Source: Adineta ricciae | Lineage: Eukaryota > Rotifera > Eurotatoria > Adinetida > Adinetidae | Assembly (NCBI GenBank): GCA_905250025.1 | Contig: CAJNOJ010000083.1 | Span: forward strand, 248,001-312,000 | Direction of reading: 5' to 3' | DNA: 64,000 bases | Shown here: positions 12,015 through 23,822 of the stretch, in pieces | Layout: every line of letters starts with the position of its first letter | How positions within the stretch are numbered: the stretch's first letter is position 1 | Translations under genes and position numbers: made by a program | Notes under the pieces: generated by a model | The model's database searches: none | What the model saw: only the letters and a program-made list of their open reading frames with translations | Told to the model about the DNA's origin: nothing

Positions 12015-13345
12015 ATGAATGTCGTACGATCTGCGGGTGGTGGCGGAAGTAATGACAATTACAAGATAGAGAGTGGTAAGAGATGAATTTGAACAAATCT
12101 CGATGCATATTGATTTCTCGAGAGATGAGCTTTTCTGTTTTTATTTTCATTTTCCACATTGCCTCCAAACATTTACAGGCATTTCTTGTTATCCGAATCA
12201 GTTCTTTCACTTTTCCCTGATTACTAAATCTCAACATATACATAAACATCATTATTAATCAAGAGAAAATACCAGATGTGGCAAGTGGTCGAAACATCCA
12301 TTCAAGTACTTAATAAAACACGCCGATTGAATGTCAGTTTTAAGAAGACAGAAACAAGTAAAACAAAAGACGGAACGATTTCTTTTTTAACGAATAGTTT
12401 AACAAGAATAAAATCATTGACGATTGTCACGTTTTGTAGAAAATACTGCAGCTGTTTCACCAATCTCGCGGCCATCGTGTTCGATAACAGAACTGGTGAA
12501 AAAAACGAACTTTTCGAAAGAACAAATTCGACATCTGTATCGAACATTCAAACAAGTAAATCTTCTTTTGCAGAGGAGCAGGGGGAGCAATGTCAGCTCA
12601 TCTCTTTCTTTCTACTAGGATAGTCCATCTGGTCAAGTTAGTAAAGAACATTTTGTGTCAATCATCTCCACACTATTTCCGACTGGTGGTCTGTTTCTTC
12701 GATGTTTGTATCGGGTCTATCGACATATTTTTCTTGTTGTTTAAGAATGCTATCGTTATTCGATATTTCTCTTTCGAAATATCGACCGATCCAACACTGG
12801 AACGATTCATTTCGAAGATTTGATCACGGCGTTCGCTTTATTAATACACGGTTCGATTAGAGAGCGTATCGGTTGGGTATTTGATCTATACGACTTGAAC
12901 AAAGATGGTAAAATCACCCGATTGGTTTGTATTCTAACGTCAAGAAAGCAAACTTACGATTAACTTTGTCCAAATCTTTAGGAATTACTTCAACTAGTCG
13001 CCGCCGTGTTTCAGCTGATTGTTCCCGTGTGTAAACTTAACTACACTTCGATTACAAACATTATCGAAGAACGAACGAATCAGTTTTTTCACGTTCGTCT
13101 TATCAATCCATCTCATTCATAAGTCAGTCTTTTGTTTAGAATTGGGATGTACACGGTAATGGTCTCATCTACAAAGAAGATTTTATTCAGTACTGTTTAC
13201 AGGTTTGTTCATTCATCATGAGGAAATAAGCTAAGCAAGAATGACTTTCTCTTCAATGGGCAAATCTCTTCTCACGCATTGAGCGGTTCTATAGGGAATT
13301 GTTGTCATATCCGATCGAATACGAGCTTTTCAATCTGTATGTTAA
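12015..13345 (+). CDS. KChIP-like neuronal calcium sensor, allele 1
   Basis: Eight exons: 12015-12075, 12276-12305, 12452-12555, 12619-12688, 12746-12924, 12982-13092, 13140-13202, 13295-13345; 222 aa, all phases consistent. It matches Kv-channel-interacting proteins of the neuronal-calcium-sensor superfamily: KKTNFSKEQIRHLYRTFK, then a PSG turn, FPTG, and NTGTIHFEDL in place of the degenerate KChIP EF-hand. A canonical EF-hand DLNKDGKITRLE lies at 138-149; the last EF-hand (188-199, DVHGNGLIYKED) is degenerate. KChIPs bind the N-terminus of Kv4 channels and tune A-type current in response to calcium. The two short 5' exons are the weak part: I chose them because splice consensus and phase fit and both alleles keep them. 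An alternative start at 12276 (MWQVVETSIQ) with a donor near 12357 also fits the phase. No N-myristoylation signal is seen. Confidence 0.8.
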
Positions 13346-14365
13346 TCAGAATTTCGACAGATACGTTTTGCAACACTCATTCACATGTGCAACGTCGAAC
13401 ACGAGGGACTAGCTATGCATTTGTTTGTTTTAGAATGAAAAGATCGTTTCATGTATGGAAAAACTAAAACCGGACATATCTCTATGATTGAAATGGCTTT
13501 TTTTATTTTTTCCAAAGAAAAAACAAATGCGCACGCACACAAAAAAATATTTTGTATACACACACAAGTAGTGACAATACACGCTGTGTTCACTTAATAA
13601 TATTAATAAAAGAAGAAAGAAAAACATCAGACCAGGCTCTTCTTGATCCGAGATCTAATTGAAAAAGAAAAACAAAACAAATCAACTGACAGATGAAGAT
13701 TTTACTTGGTTATCCCTGAGAGAGACAGACAGAAAATAAGGAAAAAATGACCTGAGTAAGCATACACACACTGCATAGGTAATAATCAAGATTTTCATAT
13801 GTATGTATATGTATGTATATATATATTAAATATGTAACTCCTTATTTCTTTTATCGAAAAAGAAAAAAAAACACAACAAATATCGTGAATTTTGCCAAAC
13901 ATCTGCCTGTTTTGTAGAGTCGTCGATCAATTAGTCGGTCAGGAAAAAACGAAAAAAAGAAAAAACGAAGCAAACAACTAGTAAAATTTTAAAAGAATAA
14001 TGCAAAGTAGCAGCAAATAAAAACGAAAGGCAATAAACGAAAAGAAAAACGAGAAGAATGATACAACTCTCTGATTAAAACGAAGGATGTAAAGAGATAG
14101 CAATATATGTCACTGTTTTTCTCTCAAGATGGTTCTTAGACCAATTTGCTTTCGCACACTGTTATTTCCAAGTGACTGAGAAAAGAAAGAGAAGAATTGA
14201 TGTTTGAAACAACAAATAAAAAGACTGTACAAAAGATCTCTTTAGACAAGATAAATGTCTGAAGAGAGAAGTAGAGAAGAAATGGGTGGACCTGAGTGAT
14301 AATAGAAAGAAAAAGTAGAAGAAGAAGCAGAAAACACACACGTGTGTAATGATTATTGGATGAAT
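13346..14365. other. Convergent intergenic region (calcium sensor / FTZ-F1)
   Basis: About 1 kb of AT-rich DNA between two genes that point at each other, with A-rich runs and a short ATGTATGTAT tract near 13800. Likely both 3' UTRs. No gene seen; the allelic copy is at 18747-19754. Confidence 0.5.
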
Positions 14366-16020
14366 TTAATTATTCGATTGTAAACCGTTGAGCATTTCGC
14401 CAAGTAAACAACCGTCAAGAAGTTTGCCGCTGTGTTTACGATCAATTAGTTGTAAAAATTTCTTCAAATCATTGCCAATCAAACGCACATCGGGCAGTTT
14501 TAACAGAATACAAGCAAATTTCTCTTGTTCATTGGTTGGTGCTTGTTGTTGAGATGGAGAACGGTTGGTTGAGTTTGATGTCGATGGATTATTATGATCG
14601 GTTGTATATTCACCTAATGCATTCGTGATTTTCTCTTGAACTTCCTCGATTAAACTCGATTCCGTGACACCTTGAACATCTGAAACAAACAATCAACTTA
14701 GAAGCAAGTCAGGTCAATGATTTGCATCGCCTTCGTATGCCTATTGGCCGATCGTATCACTCGAGATTTCACATATTTGACTTTTTGATATTTCGAGCGA
14801 AGAAACTGACAAGCATAAAACGAGTCGAACTAATTAACACGAAGACCTTGACTAAAAAAAGAAACGCTCGACGTCTTAGTCCTTCAATTAGCAATCGTAT
14901 CAGAAAGTGTACTCGCACAAGTCATTCTATTAACAAAAGGTACGCTGCTCGCGTTCAAAGGTGACGCATGACAAATTTTTACCTGGATCGAAGAGAACAA
15001 GGTATTTTAGTGCAAGATACTCTGGATACTAGAATCAAATAGAGAGACATCAATCAATCAATTTCAGTAAGAAAGAAGAACTAATTGATACATACTTGCC
15101 ACTGTAACTGACGAAAATCATTTACACATTGTAAATATCTTTCTGCGAGCTTTTTAACAGCAGGATTTTGAATCAAATTGATATTTAATAATTGTCCATT
15201 AGCCTATGCAAGACGATGAAGAAGAAAGTTAGAAGGGGGAAAGTGTTGGGAGGCTTTCTACATACACTAACGATACAATTGACACACGTCTCTTTTGGTT
15301 GTTGACATTGTTTCCAAATAAGGTCAATAATTAAGATTTCAATCCATGCTGCTTTCAATAATTTTATCTGATTATCAATCTAGAAGAACAAAGTTATTGT
15401 AAAACAGTTCAAACGTGGAATTTACCTGAATATCTTTGAAATATAATGATTGTCGTGCCTAGAAAATCCATTGAATAGAAAAACAAAATCACAAATGAAG
15501 TCTTTTGACATACCCAATCAACCATTAGAAAACATAGTTTATCTAATAGTGAACAGACCACTAATATATCACCACCATCACGATTCAAATCAATGTGAAT
15601 CTGTTGAATATCTTCGATATAACGTACTTCTGTACACTAAAAGAGAAAAGAGAGGTTTTTCTTCTTTCAACAGTCGCTTTCTATTCATACTCGATAAGCT
15701 TGATCTGATTCAATGAGTTTAGTTAACGTTTCGGGAATATTATTTGTATCGTTAATATCGTAACTCGGTGCTAAGTACTGATTATTATAAAAATAGATCG
15801 AAGATATGCCGTTATTCGTATCTGTATGCATCGAATCATTAGTGGTCATTGATTGTTGCTGCATAGTTAATGTACTCAAAATCGACGACGTGTGTGATGT
15901 TGAATTAGTTGTACTAACAGTTGTCGTTGTTCCTGTGGTTGATGGTGATGAGATTTGATAATCAAGTAATTTCGATGAGATTTGACCGACAGGCGATGAA
16001 CTTGAGTTCGATGAGCCCGA
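14366..16020 (-). CDS. ftz-f1: FTZ-F1 / NR5A nuclear receptor, allele 1, 3' part only
   Basis: Exons on the minus strand: 15691-16020 (cut by the contig end), 15514-15636, 15426-15458, 15266-15379, 15096-15203, 14983-15028, 14366-14679. They encode the end of the hinge and the whole ligand-binding domain, exon for exon as in allele 2 (see 19755-22298), with intact phases. The DNA-binding domain is missing only because the contig stops at the N. The final exon holds the family's ELRAI-like segment (LPDVRLI) and a helix-12 motif [10 protein letters not shown] corresponding to the LLIEMLHA activation helix of NR5A receptors. Confidence 0.9.
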
Positions 16021-16021
16021 N
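16021..16021. other. Contig join (single N)
   Basis: Single ambiguous base. The sequence to its left stops inside a coding exon of FTZ-F1; the sequence to its right restarts at the equivalent of position 10620. Confidence 0.9.
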
Positions 16022-17417
16022 ATTTCCATAAGTTAATTAACGATGGATGATATCTCAGTCATATTTCAATATCGTTTCTCGTTTGTGCTTGGTCGAACAA
16101 TGAAGACAACAGTTGATACGATAATTTCTTATTATCTTCAAAACTTTGTTGTTATCAGCTCGTCAGACAAAATCAATGTCTTCTTGAGAGAAAAACAAGA
16201 CCCGTGTCTTATCTATTAGTTCGGTGATTTGTGGACGATCAATACATGTCAAATATTTCATCTTCTCATGATCAAAGTCAAGCTTTCGCCTCATCTTTGT
16301 ATCAGTCAGTGAATCGATTGTCTCAGAAGAATTATATAACTACATATTTCCATCGTACCGTGCAGAAGATTCGTGGCATTTCAAGGTGTAACAATACAAT
16401 AGCGTTCGATTGATGATTTCTTTTACCGTGAATAAACGACATGAAGCAAACAACATGGAACAAGGCAAATAAATGATCATCTGGTTTTTATCTCTATAAT
16501 CAAGACAAACAAGTGTTAATTGTATATTAATTGAATCAATTATCTTCTAATATCGACTCGAAAAAGACGAGTTTTGAAATTTAACTAACGAGAGACGAGC
16601 TAGGTTTAAACGACCTTGGTTATTTCTGGGAGAAAAAGCAATGGAGATACATACATAACAAGATACTGGATTCGTGAGGGACGTTTTTTCTTCCGGGCTA
16701 TGAATATCTGCTGTTCCATTGATCTGGAAAAGGATCCAGAAATATTTGACACTGGCATTTCAATTATCGTATCTTAAATGCATACTTTTATCTATTATTT
16801 CCTGACATCAGATAGCCGGTATGTATAGAAGATTATCCGGCAATAGTTGATTGAAACTTTTGATACCGAAATACAGTCAATCAGATAAGACACATAGATA
16901 TCTTCTAAATAAAATTAGAGAACTATTCGCGAGATTATGGTAGAGACAATTACATAATTGACTTTGAGAAAAGCATTGTATTGTTTGTTCACTTTCCATC
17001 AATAGTAATCTGACAACAATTAGCATCTCATTTAGCATTTAACGAGATACGCATCAGTATTCTTAACTAACCATGTAAATTTTTCCTACGCAGCCGAGAC
17101 CAAATGAAAGACAGACAAACAACTGTTCCTATTCAATACAATAATGTTTTCATTCGAGAGAAAAGAAAACAGAACCGACTCTTAGGCTATTCGATTGTCG
17201 CTATTGTGAAAAAAAAAGAGAGAAAACATAATTAGGATCATTAAAAACTCACATTATTCTAATGGTGAATTTCTCATTTGATCACAATCGTCAATGTTGT
17301 GAAGACGAGACTAAGCAAAAACTATCGGCAATTTAGAAAACATTGAAGAAAAACGAGGGAGAGAAAGACAAGATTGGCATTACAATTATTAACTATATGT
17401 TACTTTAGATTATAGAT
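16022..17417. other. Noncoding DNA upstream of allele 2 of the EF-hand gene
   Basis: Allelic to 10620-12014, with scattered substitutions and small indels. No gene assigned. Confidence 0.45.
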
Positions 17418-18725
17418 ATGAATGTCGTACGATCTGCGGGTGGTGGCGGAAGTAATGACAATTACAAGATAGAGAGTGGTAAGAGATGAATTTGAACGAA
17501 TCTCGATGCATAGTGATTTCTCGAGAGATGAGATTTTCTTTGATTTTCATTTTCCACATTGCCTCCAAACATTTACAGGCATTTCTTGTTATCCGAATCA
17601 GTTCTTTCACTTTTCCCTGATTATTAAATCTCAACATATACATAAACATCATTATTAATCAAGAGAAAATACCAGATGTGGCAAGTGGTCGAAACATCCA
17701 TTCAAGTACTTAATAAAACACGCCGATTGAATGTCAGTTTTAAGAAGGCAGAAACAAGTAAAACAAAAGACGAAACGATTTCTTTTTAACGATTATTTTA
17801 ACAAAGACAAAATCATTGAAGATTGTCACATTTTGTAGAAAATACTGCAGCTGTTTCACCAATCTCGCGACCATCGTGTTCGATAACAGAACTGGTGAAA
17901 AAAACGAACTTTTCGAAAGAACAAATTCGACATCTGTATCGAACATTCAAACAAGTAAATCTTCATTTGCGAGGGGAGAGAAGGGGGGCAATGTCATCTC
18001 ATCTGTTTCTTTCTAATAGGATAGTCCATCTGGTCAAGTTAGTAAAGAACATTTTGTGTCAATCATCTCTACACTATTTCCGACTGGTGGTCTGTTTCTT
18101 CTATGTTTGTATTGAGTCTATCAACATATTTCTCTTGTTGTTTAAGAATGCTATCGTTACTCGATATTTCTCTTTCGAAATATCGATCGGTCCAACACAG
18201 GAACGATTCACTTCGAAGATTTGATCACGACATTCGCTTTATTAATACACGGTTCAATTGAAGAACGTGTCAGTTGGGTATTCGATCTATACGACTTGAA
18301 CAAAGATGGTAAAATCACCCGATTGGTTTGTATTCTAACGTCAAGCAAGCAAACTTACCATTAACTTCGTCCAAATCTTTAGGAATTACTTCAACTAGTC
18401 GCCGCCGTGTTTCAGCTGATTGTTCCCGTTTGTAAACTTAACTACACCTCGATTACAAACGTTATCGAAGAACGAACGAATCAATTTTTTCACGTTCGTC
18501 TTATCAATCCATCTCATTCATAAATCATCCTTTCGTTTAGAATTGGGACATACACGGTAATGGTCTCATCTACAAAGAAGATTTTATTCAATACTGTTTA
18601 CAGGTTTGTTCATTCATGATGAGGAAATAGGCTAAGCAAGGATGACTTTCTTCTCAATGGGCAAATCTCTTCTCACGCATTGATCGATTCTATAGGGAAT
18701 TGTTGTCATATCCGATCGAATATGA
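17418..18725 (+). CDS. KChIP-like neuronal calcium sensor, allele 2, early stop
   Basis: Exons 17418-17478, 17676-17705, 17851-17954, 18020-18089, 18147-18325, 18383-18493, 18541-18603, 18696-18725 match allele 1 one for one. The canonical EF-hand (DLNKDGKITRLE) is unchanged; nearby residues differ (for example RERIG versus EERVS). In the last exon a CGA codon of allele 1 is TGA here, so the protein ends seven residues earlier (RAFQSVC lost). In KChIPs the C-terminal helix packs against the EF-hand core, so the loss could be functional or tolerated; the remaining 215 residues are intact. A base-call error at this position is possible. Confidence 0.78.
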
Positions 18726-18746
18726 GTTTTTCAATCTGTATGTTAA

Positions 18747-19754
18747 TTAGAATCTCAACAGATACGTTTTGCAACACTCATCCATTTGTGCTTATCCATT
18801 TGTTTGTTTTAGAATGAAATGATCGTTTCATCTATGGAAAAACTAAAACCGGACATATCTCTATGATTGAAATGGCTTTTTTTTATTTTTTCCAAAGAAA
18901 AAACAAACGCGCACGCACACAAAAAAATATTTTGTATACACACACACAAGTAGTGACAATACACGTGGTGTTCACTTAATAATATTAATAAAAGAAGAAA
19001 AAAAAAACCATCAGACCAGGCTCTTCTTGATCCGAGATCTAATTGAAAAAAGAAAAACAAAACAAATCAACTGACAAATGAGGATTTTACTTGGTTACCC
19101 CTGAGAGAGACAAACAGAAAATAAGGAAAAATGACCTGAGTAAGCATACACACACTGCATAGGTAATAATCAAGACTTTGATGTGTATGTATATGTATGT
19201 ATATATATATTAAATATGTAACTCCTTATTTCTTTTATCGAAAAAGAAAGAAAAAAAAACACAACAAATATCGTGAATTTTGCCAAACATCTGCCTGTTT
19301 TGTAGAGTCGTCGATCAATTAGTCGGTCAGGAAAAAACGAAAAAGAAAAACGAAGCAAACAACTAGTAAAATTTTAAAAGAATAATGCAAAGTAGCAGCA
19401 AATAAAACGAAAGGCAATAAACGAAAAGAAAAACGAGAAGAAAGAGAAGAATGATACAACTCTCTGATTAAAACGAAGGATGTAAAGAGATAGCAATATA
19501 TGTCACTGTTTTTCTCTCAAGATGGTTCTTAGACCAATTTGCTTTCGCACACTGTTATTTCCAAGTGACTGAGAAAAGAAATAGAAGAATTGATGTTTGA
19601 AACAACAAATAAAAAGACTGTACAAAAGTTCCCTTTAGACAAGATGAATGTCTGAAGAGAGAAGTAGAGAAGCAATGGGTGGACCTGAGTGATAATAGAA
19701 GAAAAAGTAGAAGAAGCAGAAAACACACACGTGTGTAATGATTATTTCATGAAT
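18747..19754. other. Convergent intergenic region, allele 2
   Basis: Allelic to 13346-14365. AT-rich, no gene seen. Confidence 0.45.
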
Positions 19755-22298
19755 TTAATTATTCGATTGTAAACCGTTGAGCATTTCGCCAAGTAAACAA
19801 CCGTCAAGAAGCTTGCCGCTGTGTTTACGATCAATTAGTTGTAAAAATTTCTTCAAATCATTGCCAATCAAACGCACATCGGGCAGTTTTAACAGAATAC
19901 AAGCAAATTTCTCTTGTTCATTGGTTGGTGCTTGTTGTTGAGATGGAGAACGGTTGGTTGAGTTTGATGTCGATGGATTATTATGATCGGTTGTGTATTC
20001 ACCTAATGCATTCGTGATTTTCTCTTGAACTTCTTCGATTAAACTCGATTCCGTGACGCCTTGAACATCTGAAACAAACAATCGACTTAGAAGCAAGCCA
20101 GATCAAGGATTTGCATCGCCTTCGTATGCCTATTGGCTGATCGTATCACTCGAGATTTCACATATTTGACTTTTTGATATTTCGAGCGAAGAAACTGACA
20201 AGCATAAAACGAGTCGAACTAATTAACACGAAGACCCTGACTATAAAAAAAAAGAAACGCTCGCTGTCTTAGTCCTTCAATTAGCAATCGTATCAGAAAG
20301 TGTACTCGCACAAGTCATTCTATTAACAAAACGTACGCTGCTCGCGTTCAAAGGTGACGCATGAAAAATTTCAAATGACAAATTTTTACCTGGATCGAAG
20401 AGAACAAGGTATTTTAGTGCAAGATATTCTGGATACTAAAATCAAATAGAGAGACATCAATCAATCAATTTGAGCAAGAAAGTAGAACTAATTGATACAT
20501 ACTTGCCACTGTAACTGACGAAAATCATTTACACATTGTAAATATCTTTCTGCAAGCTTTTTAACAGCAGGATTTTGAATCAAATTGATATTTAATAGTT
20601 GTCCATTAGCCTATGCAAGATGATAAAGATGAAAATTTGGAGGGATGAGGTGTAGGGAGACTTTCTACATACACTAACGATACAATTGACACACGTTTCT
20701 TTTGGTTGTTGACATTGTTTCCAAATAAGGTCAATAATTAAGATTTCAATCCATGCTGCTTTCAATAATTTTATCTGATTATCAATCTAAAAGAACGACG
20801 TTATTGCAAAACAATTCAAACGTGGAATTTACCTGAATATCTTTGAAATATAATGATTGTCGTGCCTAGAAAATCCATTGAATAGAAAACAAATCACAAG
20901 TGGAGTCTTTTGACATACCCAATCAACCATTAGAAAACATAGTTTATCTAATAGTGAACAGACCACTAATATATCACCACCATCACGATTCAAATCAATG
21001 TGAATCTGTTGAATATCTTCAATATAACGTACTTCCGTACACTACAAGAGAAAAGAAGGGTTTTCCTTTTTCAACATTCGCTTTCTGTTCATACTCGATA
21101 AGCCTGATCTGATTCAATGAGCTTAGTTAACGTTTCGGGAATATTATTTGTATCATTAATATCGTAACTCGGTGCTAAGTACTGATTATTATAAAAATAG
21201 ATTGAAGATATGCCGTTATTCGTATCTGTATGCATCGAATCATTAGTGGTCATTGATTGTTGCTGCATAGTTAATGTACTCAAAATCGACGACGTGTGTG
21301 ATGTTGAATTAGTTGTACTAACAGTTGTCGTTGTTCCTGTGGTTGATGGTGATGAGATTTGATAATCAAGTAATTTCGATGAGATTTGACCGACAGGCGA
21401 TGAACTTGAGTTCGATGAGCCCGACGGTGGATTACTGTTGCTATTGGATGGTAAAAGTAAAGAAGGAGGCGAATGACCGTATGCTGTTGACGATGCTGAA
21501 GAATTCTTATAGTAGGAATCGAATGGGTTCAATTGAAACGGTTGTTGTAAACGTGTATTGTTTGTAATTGATGAATTTGGATTGAAGAAATCGGGATAAA
21601 CACCAGGAAACGTTGATGATTTCTGTTGTTGATAATGATGCTGATGATGTGATTGATGGGCGTTTGGGTGATGTGAGTGTGATGGGTGATTGATATTCGT
21701 CGTCGTTTGTAGATTCGAATACATGTGTTGAAATGGATGAAGATTTGGTTGTTCAGGTTCGGATTTCACTTGCATAGCATTGCCTGTTATATCCAATGCT
21801 CCTTGTCCATTGTCCATTCCGTTGCCATTAGGAATCATGTTTTGTTGTGCTTTGACCATACTGACAAAATGCTGACGCATGATTTGCTGACGTAAAGCTC
21901 GACTTCGACGATACAATGGACCGAATTTGTTTCGCCCACCTCGTACTCGATTCTCTCGAACAGCTTCTAGCTTCATCCCCACTTGTAAACATTTTTTGAA
22001 CCGACAAAATGCACAACGTTTACGTTGAGTTTTATCGATTTGACATTGTTGTTTATCGATACATTGATAGTTCTTCTTATTTTGTACTGTTCGTTTGAAG
22101 AATCCTGAAGGAAGAGATTCAAAACGATCTTTTTTTTTTCTTTGTTTTCTTTCTCTTTCGTACCTTTGCATGATTCACAAGTCAAGAGACCATAATGAAA
22201 CCCACTGACTTTATCACCGCATACAGGACATAGATCATTGAAACCAAACTTGACATCGAGTCCAACGTCCGGCGATGGCACGTCCAGGACACCTGGAC
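19755..22298 (-). CDS. ftz-f1: FTZ-F1 / NR5A (SF-1/LRH-1 type) nuclear receptor, allele 2, 5' end missing
   Basis: Exons, minus strand, 5' to 3': 22164-22298, 21095-22104, 20919-21041, 20833-20865, 20673-20786, 20503-20610, 20400 region (20390-20435), 19755-20068; every phase joins. The DNA-binding domain shows zinc finger 1 ([15 protein letters not shown]-box CESCKG) and finger 2 ([19 protein letters not shown]). The FTZ-F1 box follows directly ([21 protein letters not shown]), diagnostic of the NR5A family, which binds extended AGGTCA half-sites as a monomer. A long His/Gln/Ser/Thr-rich hinge fills most of exon 2. The ligand-binding domain ends with helix 12 [10 protein letters not shown]. 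An intron splits the DNA-binding domain inside the P-box glycine codon. A low-complexity Asn/Ser/Thr/Gln insert (about 19895-19990) interrupts the domain's second half. The first shown exon starts after a TAG acceptor in phase 1, so at least one upstream coding exon exists; I could not place it in 22300-23230. Confidence 0.93.
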
Positions 22299-23230
22299 CT
22301 ACAATTTCCAAATCAAATCGTTTGTTTTTATGCGAATCAAATTAACATTTTTCTGTCACATTTCAATCAATATTTATATACACACACACACACAGGTGAG
22401 CACTTTCGTATGTCATTACTAGAACTTTCCCGGTTTTTCTGTTCTATTTATAATAAAATTAGTCTATTAAATAATAAATCGTTGTTCGTATTACACACAT
22501 ACAAATCGAAGATAGATGAGGTAGAATAATTAAACATCAGTTAAAAATTGCGTAAACCACCAAAGTCAACAGCTGTGTGCACATATGAATGAGTGGGAAT
22601 TGGTATGAAACAGGAATAAGAAAGAAAGAAAGAAAGACGAAGAAGAGAAAAAAGAAAAGAATGCTTTTGTTGTAAATATAACAACGGTGATGGCGGCGAC
22701 ATGAGAGTTCACACGCACGTCGAAGCTGGACGTGGCCGCTTTCGACGCGCGTTTTTCTTTGACCTTTTTTTCTTCTTGTTCTGTGCACCCGCCACTACCA
22801 TCACTATTATTACTACAATAACTACAACTACTTCCCAACACATCCTCGTACTCCTACAAGTCGATGATGATGATGAGAAGGGGCGTGGGGAACAGAGAAA
22901 GACGCAACATCGTTACTATTTCTGTGCTTTACGTTCGTATACAAACGCTTGTGCTCTCTCTCTCTCTCCTTCTCTTTTTGTACGCCGCAAAGACGTAACA
23001 CGAACGTGTACCCGATGAACATCCCCTTTTCTCCACCCTCATCCCAACAGTCATCTGATGATAATGATGATGATGATGATGATGACGATTGAAATTCGAG
23101 CGAATTGTGCATGTTGGCCTTGCGCAACATCGTTAATCGTTTGGACAAACAAAGCATTCGTGCACTTCTCTCGGTGTGTGTATGTGTCGCACAGAAGCAC
23201 ATACTCACATTCATTAACCATTTTTGCGTT
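22299..23230. other. 5' flank of FTZ-F1, repeat-rich, no gene assigned
   Basis: Should contain or adjoin the missing first exon(s) of FTZ-F1. Candidate minus-strand frames near 22720-22841 and 23000-23110 (Ser-rich, from a GAT repeat) begin with ATG, but their possible donors do not give the phase required by the exon at 22298. A (CA)n tract lies at about 22380-22395 and (GAT)n at about 23060-23085. Confidence 0.4.
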
Positions 23231-23231
23231 N
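23231..23231. other. Contig join (single N)
   Basis: Single ambiguous base, directly followed by the left arm of an inverted repeat. Confidence 0.9.
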
Positions 23232-23329
23232 AATGCTCAATGCCAACATATACTCATTATTGTCTGTTCTCCTATATCTTTCTAAACATGTGGGTGTGTT
23301 AGATAAGTTTGTATCGATTAATCTCTTTC
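23232..23329. repeat. Inverted repeat, left arm (98 bp)
   Basis: Exact reverse complement of 23823-23920 by base-by-base reading. The arm begins at the first base after the N. Identity ends at 23329, where a CCCT tract replaces the partner sequence. Confidence 0.9.
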
Positions 23330-23822
23330 CCTCCCTCCCTCCTTCTCGTGGATGCGAGAACGTTCTTTCTCGTTTGCTTCATATGTGTACATATCAAGAT
23401 TATGTACCAAAAAGAAACTAGCTTGATGCCCTTGCAATCAATAAATGATCTCGATTAATACGATGATGGTAGAAGAATCAAAAGCACAGTTGCTGCTCAA
23501 AAGAATTTATGCTTTCATTCTTTTATAACGACAATGACCGAACATGTCTGAGTAGATCTAGGTCATTTGATTTGTCCTCTCTCGTCGTCTGACAGACCAT
23601 CAACTAGGCAACATCGTCTGTCGTCAATGTGATAGAAAGACAAAAAAAATCTTGATGTAAATGTGAGCGGTCAGGCACTAGATTGTATAGTGACTAGACG
23701 ATTGTTCGTTCGTAATGTGCATAACCTTATATATGAAGGGCATTATAACTCGCTGGTCAGACACACTCAATAAAACTAGTTGAAGCAAAAATTATATACG
23801 ACAGACATTGTTCAACGATTGA
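23330..23822. other. Spacer between inverted arms
   Basis: 493 nt with no open frame of note and no counterpart in the second haplotype within this window. A TATATA motif occurs near 23730, but no gene follows it. Confidence 0.5.

Larger units (their letters stand above)
10620..16020. repeat. Haplotype copy B1 (calcium sensor + FTZ-F1 3' half)
   Basis: 5401 bp, repeated in the same orientation at 16022-21424 (5403 bp). Contains the EF-hand gene (+) and the 3' part of the nuclear receptor (-), and ends inside a receptor exon at the N. All shared exons have identical boundaries in both copies. Confidence 0.9.
16022..21424. repeat. Haplotype copy B2 (calcium sensor + FTZ-F1)
   Basis: Partner of 10620-16020. 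Beyond 21424 it continues into the 5' half of FTZ-F1, which copy B1 lacks. Confidence 0.9.

Noticed and set aside
12276-12623. 115-residue frame across several EF-hand-gene exons
   Set aside because: It runs through introns in a wrong frame and is broken in the second allele; the spliced model explains the region.
22537-23302. Several long-looking frames over CA, GAT and CT repeats
   Set aside because: Repeat-driven Thr/His/Ser/Met runs; some cross the N at 23231.
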